Origin: a bacterium | GTDB taxonomy: Bacteria > Desulfobacterota > Binatia > UBA12015 | Length of the DNA stretch: 10,357 nt | Direction: 5' to 3' | Assembly (NCBI GenBank): GCA_018970825.1 | Contig: JAGWVP010000067.1 | Span: forward strand, 1 to 10,357 | Shown: piece after piece, positions 1 through 6,076 of the stretch | Position numbering within the stretch: the first letter of the stretch is position 1 | Layout: every line of letters begins with the position of its first letter | Position numbers and translations under genes: made by a program | Notes under the pieces: model-generated | Databases searched by the model: none | The model's input: only the letters and a program-made list of their open reading frames with translations | Told to the model about the DNA's origin: nothing

Positions 1-42
1 CCGCCGCAGCAGGGCCTCGGTCCGTCGCAGGACGTCGTCCAC
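1..42 (-). CDS. Probable start of an unidentified gene (partial, runs off left edge)
   Basis: On the minus strand, 14 nt after the stop codon of the AAA-like gene, a GTG codon at 42-40 opens a frame that stays open to the window edge and reads VDDVLRRTEALLRR. A strong purine-rich ribosome binding site, GGGAGGG at 55-49, lies 6 nt upstream of the GTG, which is the main reason to call a gene here. The spacing suggests an operon with the AAA-like gene, so both are likely transcribed together. Fourteen residues, helical in character with alternating charged and leucine positions, are too few to assign a family. It could be a chance open frame in GC-rich DNA; the well-placed ribosome binding site argues against that. 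Confidence 0.45.
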   Translation of the reverse strand, partial: MDDVLRRTEALLRR

Positions 43-48
43 CCGCCG

Positions 49-55
49 CCCTCCC
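49..55 (-). promoter_or_regulatory. Ribosome binding site for the left-edge gene
   Basis: The minus strand reads GGGAGGG here, 6 nt before a GTG start at 42-40 and just after the TGA at 59-57. It is a close match to the anti-Shine-Dalgarno complement and decides the start of the partial gene. Confidence 0.45.
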
Positions 56-56
56 G

Positions 57-1571
57 TCAGGCGCTGCGCTTCTCGGGCGCGAGCGGCAGGCCGCGGTGCG
101 GGCGGACTCCGAGGCGATCGAGCTCCGCCTGCAGCACGCGGAGTTTCCGGCCGGCGCGCGCCGCGACGCGGCGCAGGTCGCCCGACTCCTCGTCGAGCAG
201 CGCCTCGTAGTAGGCGCGCAGCAGGTCGTCGCGGCGCATCGAGGTGGGCACGGCAGTCCGTCCGACGCTGCCCGGATCCGCGTCGGCCGACGCCGGATCG
301 CGGGTCGGCGCGGCCACGGTCGGGACGACGATTGCCGCTTCGATCGCCGGTGCGGCGGCGGCGGCCGGGACGACGGGGGGCGTCGCCTCGTCGGTGGACG
401 TGACCGGGGCCGGTCGCGTCGGCGAGGCCGGGGCCTGCGCGGTCGGCTGCACGGTCGACTCTGCGATCGGCCCGGCCGGCACGCCGGGCCGCAGTCCTGC
501 AGGCGGGAACGCCGCGGCCCCGCCCGTCGCGGGAGGGGGGACCGAGGGCCGCACGACCGCGCGGGCGCCGCGAGCACCCTCGTCGTGCCGAGCCCGCGCG
601 CCGAGGTGCTCGGCGATCCGCGCCCGCATCGCGTCCCGGGTGCCGCGGGCCCGTGCCTCGGTTCGCACGCGGGCGAAGCCGGGGTCGGCGAGCGTCGCGG
701 TCGCGAGCCGCGCCTTCTCCCGCCACAGCAGCCACGTCATCGCCTCGTCGAAGAGGTCGCGCCCGCCCGGCGAGTTCCAGGTGGCGGCGAGGTCGCGGGC
801 CTCCTCGCGCAGGGCCGGGAGCCGGTCGTTCGGAACCTGCACGAGGTCGAAAGCGAGGTCGTCGACGTGGGCGTGTGCGACCGCACCGGCGAGCGGTGCG
901 AGGCGCACCTCCGCCTGCCCGGTCCGCATGAGCAGGTCGCGCGACAGGCCGAAGCGGCCGGCCAGTTCGCGGGGCTCGACCGAAGTGGTCGAGAACACGA
1001 ACAGGTCGCGCAGCCGTCCTTCGCCGGAGAGGAACTCGAGCAGCTCGCCGTCGCCCTCGGGAGTCGTGGTCTCGATCTCGGCCACGAGGACCGAACCGCG
1101 CTCGGGAAACTCCGCGGCGCGCACTGCTCCCGGAGCGCGGCCGAGGTCCTCGCCCGCGACGCGCAGCAGGAGCGCGGGGCGGCCCGACAGGACGTGGAGA
1201 AGGATCGCGAGCGGCTCGCGCCCCGATCCGCGCTCGCCCGCGATCAGCATGGATCGCACCGAGCGCAGCTGGTGGAGTGCGCCCGGCAGGGCCTCGATCA
1301 CGTTCGCCGGCACCGGGGCGAAGTCGGGCGAAACGTCCCGCACGACCCGGACCAGGTCCTGCTGGAGGAGCCAGCGCGCCGCCCGCCCGAGCGCACGCGA
1401 CTGTCCCGGGGAGAGGCCGTCGATCGTGAAGGCCCCGGTCGCGAAGTCCCACTCCCCCTTCCAGAGCCCGAAGAAGCCGCGGCCGTCGCCGCGATCGAGC
1501 AGGGTGCTCAGGTAGGTGCGTCGCTTGCTCGCGACGTACTGGAGGAACCGGTCTTGGCTCTGGAAGCGCAT
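57..1571 (-). CDS. Degenerate NtrC-like AAA protein with C-terminal Fis-type helix-turn-helix
   Basis: About 504 residues from the ATG at 1571 (numbering below uses this start). Residues 2-80 form an N-terminal part I do not recognise. Residues 104-240 follow the order of a sigma-54 activator AAA+ domain but are degenerate. The Walker A equivalent, GERGSGR at 112-118, has Arg for the essential Lys. The Walker B equivalent, GSVLVAEI at 159-166, lacks the Asp of the usual LFLDEI. No GAFTGA sigma-54 contact loop is present. A sensor-I-like stretch (FVFSTTS, 191-197) and a FGLSRDLL segment still resemble the family. Residues about 340-443 are an Ala/Pro/Thr-rich linker. Residues about 447-490 look like a Fis-type HTH (DDLLRAYYEAL...LRRVAARAGRKLRVLQAEL). 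I infer a DNA-binding protein unable to hydrolyse ATP or activate sigma-54. An in-frame ATG at 1682 exists, but it overlaps the ATG of the divergent parvulin gene, and the added 37 codons are rich in A/T third positions, unlike the rest. I therefore prefer 1571, although no good ribosome binding site precedes it. GTG at 1649 is another option. Confidence 0.7.
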   Translation of the reverse strand: MRFQSQDRFLQYVASKRRTYLSTLLDRGDGRGFFGLWKGEWDFATGAFTIDGLSPGQSRALGRAARWLLQQDLVRVVRDVSPDFAPVPANVIEALPGALHQLRSVRSMLIAGERGSGREPLAILLHVLSGRPALLLRVAGEDLGRAPGAVRAAEFPERGSVLVAEIETTTPEGDGELLEFLSGEGRLRDLFVFSTTSVEPRELAGRFGLSRDLLMRTGQAEVRLAPLAGAVAHAHVDDLAFDLVQVPNDRLPALREEARDLAATWNSPGGRDLFDEAMTWLLWREKARLATATLADPGFARVRTEARARGTRDAMRARIAEHLGARARHDEGARGARAVVRPSVPPPATGGAAAFPPAGLRPGVPAGPIAESTVQPTAQAPASPTRPAPVTSTDEATPPVVPAAAAAPAIEAAIVVPTVAAPTRDPASADADPGSVGRTAVPTSMRRDDLLRAYYEALLDEESGDLRRVAARAGRKLRVLQAELDRLGVRPHRGLPLAPEKRSA

Positions 1572-1680
1572 CCTGCGGCCGAGGACGTGCCGTAGCCCAT
1601 CGCGGCGAGCGGGGTCAATCGCGGGGCGAGCGGCCGCGGGACTCTCCACAGCCCGCGCGGCTTGGGATAGAGGAAGGGCC
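1572..1680. promoter_or_regulatory. Divergent intergenic region between AAA-like gene and parvulin gene
   Basis: About 109 bases separate the chosen minus-strand start at 1571 from the plus-strand start at 1681, so the promoters of both genes should lie here. The segment is a little richer in A/T than the flanking coding DNA near 1640-1680. I could not identify a convincing -35/-10 pair or a sigma-54 (GG-N10-GC) box. The region shrinks if the AAA-like gene uses one of its upstream start codons. Confidence 0.4.
1671..1677 (+). promoter_or_regulatory. Ribosome binding site of the parvulin lipoprotein gene
   Basis: AGGAAGG lies 3 nt before the ATG at 1681 (about 7 nt from its AGGA core). It supports this start over the in-frame upstream ATG at 1516, because translation from 1681 places a classical lipoprotein signal at the very N-terminus. 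Confidence 0.7.
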
Positions 1681-2649
1681 ATGAAGCGACTCTCGTTCCC
1701 GACCGCCCTGCTGGCGTCGATCGCGCTCGTCGCCGGCTGCCCGTCGCCCCCCGCGCCGCCCGCCTCGACCCCGCGCGCGGCTCTCCCGCAGGCGTCGCCG
1801 ACCGTCGACCTCGGCTCGCTCTCGGGCAGGATGGTCGCGCGCTACGGCAGCGACACCTACACCGCCGACGACCTCGCGGCCGACCTGGTGCGGATCCCCG
1901 AGCGCAATCGCGTGCGCATGACGCCCGACTCGCGTCGCGACTTCGTCGTGAACCGCGTGATGTCGGAGCTGGTGGTCCGCGACGCCCAGGCGAAGGGCCT
2001 CGCCGCGGACCCCGAGATCGACCGGCAGGTCGCCGAGCTCCGGCGGCGGCTGGTCGTCCAGAAGATGCTGCACGACCTCCAGGAGATGCCGGTCGTCGAC
2101 GACGAAGAGGTCCTGCGCTTCTGGACGGAGCACCCGGAGCGCTTTTCCGCGACGACGATCCACGCCCGCCACGTGCTCCTGAAGGGCGAGGACGAGGCGA
2201 AGGCCGCTCGCGACCAGTTGCGCACCGACCCCGCTTCGTTCCCCCGGGTCGCCCAGGAGAAGTCGGCCGATGCCGCCTCCGCTCGCCAGGGCGGCGACCT
2301 CGGGTGGTTCGGTCGCGGCCGCATGGTGCCGGAGTTCGAGGAGGTGGCGTTCACCCTCCCGGTGGGACGGGTGAGCGACCCGGTGAAGTCGCCCTACGGG
2401 TGGCACGTGATCCTCGTCGAGGAGACGAAGCAGGGAGAGCCCGAGCCCTTCGAGCAGGTGAAGGAGCAGATCCGCATCATGCTGCGGAACCAGACCGTGC
2501 AGTCGCGCGTCGACGCGTACTACGCGCAGCTCAAGGAGGCCGCCCGCTTCGCGATCGACGAGCAGGCGATCGAGCAGGTCGGCGAGGCGCTGGCCGCGAC
2601 CTCGCCGCCGGTCGCGGGGGGTCTGCACGGGATGCCTGCGCCGCACTGA
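1681..2649 (+). CDS. Peptidyl-prolyl cis-trans isomerase, parvulin (PpiC/SurA/PrsA) type, lipoprotein
   Basis: A 322-residue exported folding catalyst that should isomerise X-Pro bonds in envelope proteins. The N-terminus is a lipoprotein signal: MKR, a hydrophobic stretch (residues 4-16), then the lipobox VAGC with Cys20 as lipid attachment site. Pro follows the Cys, so there is no Asp+2 inner-membrane retention signal; by the E. coli rule this favours the outer membrane. A Pro/Ala-rich tether runs to about residue 45. A helical SurA-N-like chaperone region spans about 50-155. The parvulin domain spans about 158-250 and shows the family signatures IHARHVLL (160-167, with H164), GGDLGWFGRGRMVPEFE (204-220) and YGWHVILVEE (239-248, with H242). 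A charged helical tail follows. It starts right after the divergent intergenic region and converges on selB. The general family is clear, but which member (PrsA-, SurA- or PpiD-like role) cannot be decided, so no gene symbol is given. Confidence 0.93.
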   Translation: MKRLSFPTALLASIALVAGCPSPPAPPASTPRAALPQASPTVDLGSLSGRMVARYGSDTYTADDLAADLVRIPERNRVRMTPDSRRDFVVNRVMSELVVRDAQAKGLAADPEIDRQVAELRRRLVVQKMLHDLQEMPVVDDEEVLRFWTEHPERFSATTIHARHVLLKGEDEAKAARDQLRTDPASFPRVAQEKSADAASARQGGDLGWFGRGRMVPEFEEVAFTLPVGRVSDPVKSPYGWHVILVEETKQGEPEPFEQVKEQIRIMLRNQTVQSRVDAYYAQLKEAARFAIDEQAIEQVGEALAATSPPVAGGLHGMPAPH

Positions 2650-2718
2650 CGCGGCCGGGGATCCGGGGGCCGGGGCGCGCCCGGCTCCGGGTCCTCGACC
2701 GCCGCGCCGTCGCGTCAG
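2646..2718. terminator. Convergent-gene hairpin, probable bidirectional terminator
   Basis: The gap between the parvulin stop (2647-2649) and the selB stop (2715-2717) contains two nested inverted repeats. The inner hairpin pairs 2666-2674 with 2680-2688: nine pairs including one G-T wobble, around a 5-nt loop GCGCG. The outer repeat pairs CTGACGCGGC (2646-2655) with GTCGCGTCAG (2709-2718): ten pairs including one wobble, covering both stop codons. No T-run follows on either strand, so this is not a textbook intrinsic terminator. A U-less terminator, a transcript 3'-end stabiliser, or a Rho-assisted site is possible. Confidence 0.5.
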
Positions 2719-4655
2719 CCGCGGCGCAGGCGCCGCGCGTCGCCCACGCGGATCGTGAGCGCCTCGCGGTCGAACAGGTCGAGCAGGGCGAGTGCGTACT
2801 TGCGGCTCGCGGAGATCAGGCTCCGGTACTCCGCGACGGTGATCTCCGGACGGGAGGCGAGCTGATCGAGCAGGGCGGCCTTCGCACTCTCGAACGCGGG
2901 CACGTCGTAGAAGAGGTCCGGCGCGACCCGCACGACCCGCTTCTCCTTCTGCAGGATGGCCGCGAGGGCGAGCAGTCGTCCCTGGGGCACGCCGAGCATC
3001 GCCTCGAGCTGCTTCAGGTCGGGCGGCGTCGTGCCGGCCCCGGCGATCGCCCGGTGCATCCGCTCGGCGAGCGCCGCGTCGTCGTCCTCGAGCCGGACCG
3101 AGTGGGTCGGGAGACGCAGCAGCGACTCCTCCCGGATCACGCGCGACTGCGCCGACAGGAGGTCGACCACCGGCCGGAAGAGCTTCGGCGGAAGGGCGAC
3201 CCGGAGCCGCGAGCGCGTCGACTCGAGGTCCATGCCCGCCTCGAGGGGATGGGCGGCGTGGAAACCCTCGAGCACCTCGACGACGAGCGCCGCGAGGTGC
3301 TTCCACTTCGCCCGCGTCGTCCAGGCCTGCGGATCGCTTCGCGACGGCAGCGGCACGACGTCGGCCGCGTCGAGCCCGGCGGCGCGGATCTCGGCCGGGG
3401 TCCGGCTCAGGCCCTGCGCGAGGTAGTCGGTGGGTGCCGCGAACTCGTGCAGCAGCTCGAGGAACGCATGCACCCGCGCCGGGAGCGCGCCGTCGCGCAG
3501 CGCGACGAGCCCGTCCTCCAGGTTCGACTCTCCCGCGCGGTGTCGCCGTGCGAAGGGATGGAGGACGACCCCGCCGCCGCTCGTCCGCGAGGCCGCCCCG
3601 GCACGCACGATGAACCGGTCGCCGTGCGCGACCACCACCTGGTCGTCGAGTGCGACCTGGCAGAAGGCCCTCTCCCGCGCGCCGATTTCGCGGGCCCCGC
3701 CCAGCACGACGATCCGACCCGGCACCTCGGCGGTGCCGGCGTACACGCGCACGTGGTCGAAGCTCCGCACGACGTTCTTCGCGCCGCCCCGCGTCTCGAA
3801 CCAGCAGTCGAAGCGGTCGGTCGTGAAGTCGAGACGGGGGTCGACCAGCACCTGTCCGCGGCCCGCCTGCTCGCGCTCGAGGCCGGGGAGGTTCACGGCG
3901 ACGCGCTCGCCGGCGCCCGCCCGGGCGACGCGCTCGCCGTGCACCTGCACGGTGCGCGCGCGCGTGTCGACGTCGCCCGGCCGCACAGCGACCGGGTCGC
4001 CCTCCGCGATCTCGCCCGCGATCGCGGTGCCCGTCACGACGAGCCCGTGGCCGCGGAGCGCGAAGGCGCGGTCGATCGGCATGCGGAAGAGTCCGCGGCT
4101 CTCGCGGGGCGGGAGCGTGCGGATCCGCGCCGCGAGGACGTCCCGCAGCTCGTCGATGCCGGCCCCGGTCGCGTTCGAGACCTCGACGACGGGGGCCTGT
4201 TCGAAGACCGTCCCGGCCGCGAGGATCGCGACTTCCTCGCGCACCTCCCTCCGCCGCGCCTCGTCGACGAGGTCGCATTTCGAGAGGACGAAGACCGCGT
4301 CGCGCACGCCGAGCAGGTGGACGATGTCGAGGTGTTCCTCGGTCTGCGGCATGACGCCGTCGTCGGCCGCGACCACGAGCAGGACGAGGTCGATGCCGTG
4401 GGCGCCCGCGAGCATGTTGCGCACGAAGCGCTCGTGGCCGGGCACGTCGACGACGCCGTGCCGCCGACCGTCGAGCTCCAGGTGGGCGAAGCCCAGGTCG
4501 ATCGAGATGCCGCGCTCCTGCTCCTCGGGCAGCCGGTCGGTGTCCTGTCCGGTCAGCCTGCGCACGAGTGCGGTCTTGCCGTGGTCGACGTGCCCGGCCG
4601 TGCCGATGACGATCGCGCCCGGGGCGCGCGTCGCGCTCGCAGACGGCGCGGTCAC
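2715..4655 (-). CDS. selB: Selenocysteine-specific translation elongation factor SelB
   Basis: A 646-residue GTPase that binds Sec-tRNA(Sec) and the SECIS hairpin of selenoprotein mRNAs and delivers selenocysteine to in-frame UGA codons at the ribosome. The GTPase domain has the G1 loop GHVDHGKT (21-28), the switch-I stretch RGISIDLGFAHLEL (48-61) typical of SelB, G3 DVPGHE (70-75) and G4 SKCD (125-128, in place of NKxD, as is common in the family). EF-Tu-like beta-barrel domains follow to about residue 380. The C-terminal half consists of winged helices that bind SECIS RNA; near the end, SRKYALALLDLFDRE and the IRVGD stretch match the conserved last winged helix. Length fits bacterial SelB (E. 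coli about 614). The start is GTG at 4655-4653, inside the stop of selA (GTGA, 4-nt overlap). Together with the lack of a clear ribosome binding site, this suggests translational coupling to selA. Confidence 0.97.
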   Translation of the reverse strand: MTAPSASATRAPGAIVIGTAGHVDHGKTALVRRLTGQDTDRLPEEQERGISIDLGFAHLELDGRRHGVVDVPGHERFVRNMLAGAHGIDLVLLVVAADDGVMPQTEEHLDIVHLLGVRDAVFVLSKCDLVDEARRREVREEVAILAAGTVFEQAPVVEVSNATGAGIDELRDVLAARIRTLPPRESRGLFRMPIDRAFALRGHGLVVTGTAIAGEIAEGDPVAVRPGDVDTRARTVQVHGERVARAGAGERVAVNLPGLEREQAGRGQVLVDPRLDFTTDRFDCWFETRGGAKNVVRSFDHVRVYAGTAEVPGRIVVLGGAREIGARERAFCQVALDDQVVVAHGDRFIVRAGAASRTSGGGVVLHPFARRHRAGESNLEDGLVALRDGALPARVHAFLELLHEFAAPTDYLAQGLSRTPAEIRAAGLDAADVVPLPSRSDPQAWTTRAKWKHLAALVVEVLEGFHAAHPLEAGMDLESTRSRLRVALPPKLFRPVVDLLSAQSRVIREESLLRLPTHSVRLEDDDAALAERMHRAIAGAGTTPPDLKQLEAMLGVPQGRLLALAAILQKEKRVVRVAPDLFYDVPAFESAKAALLDQLASRPEITVAEYRSLISASRKYALALLDLFDREALTIRVGDARRLRRG

Positions 4656-6028
4656 GGGAGCGGCCCGGCGAAGGCGGGGACGAGGTCGTCCGCGCGCAGC
4701 ACCGCCTTCACGTCCAGCAGGAAGCGCTCGCGCGCGACCCGGCCCAGCACCGCGGGGCGTGCCGCGCGGAAGATCTCGGCGATCCGGCCGGCGTCGAGGG
4801 AAGCGTGCTCGACCACGACCGCCCGGCTCGGGAGCCGTGCGCCGGGCTGGGCGCCGCTACCGATCTCGGCCTCGGACTCGACCACGTCGAGCCGGAAGCC
4901 CGCCGGCAGCGCCGAGCGCAGCCGTTCGCAGGCCTCCTGCGCGAGCGAGTCGAGCAGCGACATCGGCCGCAGGAGCAGCCCCAGCGCCGGGATCTCCGCG
5001 CCCGGGTCGCGGGCCCCCCGCCACGCGTCCAGCGTCGCGGCGAGTGCTGCGACGACGAGCTTGTCGACCCGCAGCGCCCGGCGCAGCGGGTTGCGGCGCA
5101 GTCGCGCGACCAGGTCCGCACGCCCCGCCGCGATGCCCGCCTGCGGCCCGCCGAGCAGCTTGTCGCAGCTGAAGACGACGAGGTCGGTGCCGTCGCGCAG
5201 CGAGTCGGCGGGCAGCGGCTCGCGAGGCAGCCCGAAGGTCGAGAGGTCGACGAGCGCGCCGCTGCCGAGGTCCTCGACGAGCGGCACCGCCCGCTCGCGG
5301 GCGAGCGCCGCGAGGGCCGGGAGCGGTGCACCTTCGACGAAGCCCGTGACGCGGTAGTTGCTCGGGTGGGCGCGCAGCAGGAAGCCCGTGCGACGACCGA
5401 TTGCCGCCGCGTAGTCCTCGACGCGCGTGCGGTTCGTCGTACCGACCTCGCGCAGGGTGGCGCCGGCCCGCTCGAGCACGTCGGGCAGGCGCAGCGCGCC
5501 GCCGATCTCGATCATCTCGCCGCGCGACACGACGACCTCGCGCCGGCGTCCGAGCGTGTCGACCACGAGCAGGAGTGCTGCCGCGGCGTTGTTGACCACG
5601 ACCGCGTCCTCGGCGCCGGTGATCGCGCGCAGGCGCTCGGCGATCGCCCGGTCGCGCTCGCCCCGCTCGCCCGTGTCCAGGTCGACCTCGAGCGCGCAGG
5701 GCTCGGAGGCGGCTCGAACGAGCGCGTCCACCGCGCGCGCGCCGAGCGGGGCGCGACCGAGATTCGTGTGCAGGATCGTGCCGGTCGCGTTCACCACGCG
5801 CGGCGGGTGCCCTTCGAGCTCGGCCGCGAGCCGACGACCGGCGCGATCCGCGAGCGCCGCGCACGAGATCGGTGACGGGGCGCCGCCTGCGAGGATCGCG
5901 TGGCGGGCCTCTTCGATCTCGCGCCGCAACGCACCCGCGAGCAGCGCGCGCGGCCATCGATCGAGCAGCGGCCGCGACGCCTCGCTCGACAGCACGGCAT
6001 CGACGCCGGGGAGCTCGCGCGGGTCCAT
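4652..6028 (-). CDS. selA: L-seryl-tRNA(Sec) selenium transferase (selenocysteine synthase) SelA
   Basis: A 458-residue PLP enzyme that converts Ser-tRNA(Sec) into Sec-tRNA(Sec) using selenophosphate; the bacterial enzyme is known as a cytosolic homodecamer. The N-terminus ELPGVDAVL is typical of the family. It is followed by the conserved RVVNATGTILHTNLGRAPL block (about 76-94), LDTGERGERD with the INNAAA-like VVNNAAAALLL (about 143-153), EIGGALRLPDV, GTTNRT and HPSNYRVTGF. The PLP lysine is Lys290 in SCDKLLGGPQAG, where Cys288 sits in a place that is usually Gly (SGDKLLGGPQ). Length equals that of the usual family members. The start is ATG at 6028-6026. No Shine-Dalgarno-like sequence lies within the usual 5-12 nt upstream; the nearest, GGAG, sits in the loop of the hairpin at 6045-6076. 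It forms an operon with selB through a 4-nt overlap and may be read through from lhr, 48 nt upstream. Confidence 0.97.
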   Translation of the reverse strand: MDPRELPGVDAVLSSEASRPLLDRWPRALLAGALRREIEEARHAILAGGAPSPISCAALADRAGRRLAAELEGHPPRVVNATGTILHTNLGRAPLGARAVDALVRAASEPCALEVDLDTGERGERDRAIAERLRAITGAEDAVVVNNAAAALLLVVDTLGRRREVVVSRGEMIEIGGALRLPDVLERAGATLREVGTTNRTRVEDYAAAIGRRTGFLLRAHPSNYRVTGFVEGAPLPALAALARERAVPLVEDLGSGALVDLSTFGLPREPLPADSLRDGTDLVVFSCDKLLGGPQAGIAAGRADLVARLRRNPLRRALRVDKLVVAALAATLDAWRGARDPGAEIPALGLLLRPMSLLDSLAQEACERLRSALPAGFRLDVVESEAEIGSGAQPGARLPSRAVVVEHASLDAGRIAEIFRAARPAVLGRVARERFLLDVKAVLRADDLVPAFAGPLP

Positions 6029-6044
6029 CGTGGGCGGAATAGCA

Positions 6045-6076
6045 GTCCCGCCCGGCGATCTCCCGCCGCGCGGGAC
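6045..6076 (-). terminator. Strong hairpin between lhr stop and selA start (terminator, attenuator or RBS structure)
   Basis: The outer stem GTCCCGC (6045-6051) pairs perfectly with GCGGGAC (6070-6076). After a C/C mismatch, CGGCG (6053-6057) pairs with CGCCG (6064-6068), leaving a six-base loop at 6058-6063 that reads GGAGAT on the minus strand. The stem begins at the base directly after the lhr TGA (6079-6077) and ends 16 nt before the selA ATG. No U-run follows (the minus strand reads TGCTATTCC). It may end or weaken lhr transcription, or act on selA translation. Function is inferred from position and structure only. Confidence 0.5.

Noticed and set aside
377..620. The Ala/Pro/Thr-rich stretch of the AAA-like protein as a repeat array or frameshifted segment.
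   Set aside because: No regular repeat unit is visible, the frame stays open, and a recognisable HTH follows in the same frame. It reads as a flexible linker.
1516..1680. Upstream ATG at 1516 as the start of the parvulin gene.
   Set aside because: It would add an Arg/Trp-rich stretch ahead of an obvious lipoprotein signal peptide and overlap the AAA-like gene. The ATG at 1681 has a good ribosome binding site and puts the signal at the N-terminus.
1615..4278. A long minus-strand open frame across the parvulin gene and most of selB.
   Set aside because: It is out of frame with SelB and antisense to the parvulin; its product is Arg-rich nonsense. It is a shadow of the real genes.
2304..5357. 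A very long plus-strand open frame antisense to selB and selA (over 1000 codons).
   Set aside because: In DNA this GC-rich, stop codons are rare in every frame. The translation is low-complexity Arg/Ala/Gly/Asp-rich and matches no family, while the opposite strand encodes clear SelB and SelA.
6029..6076. Possible tRNA-Sec (selC) or SECIS element next to selA.
   Set aside because: The gap is only 48 bases, too short for a tRNA-Sec of about 90-100 nt. The hairpin does not follow an in-frame UGA with coding continuation: the Lhr reading ends here at its normal C-terminus.
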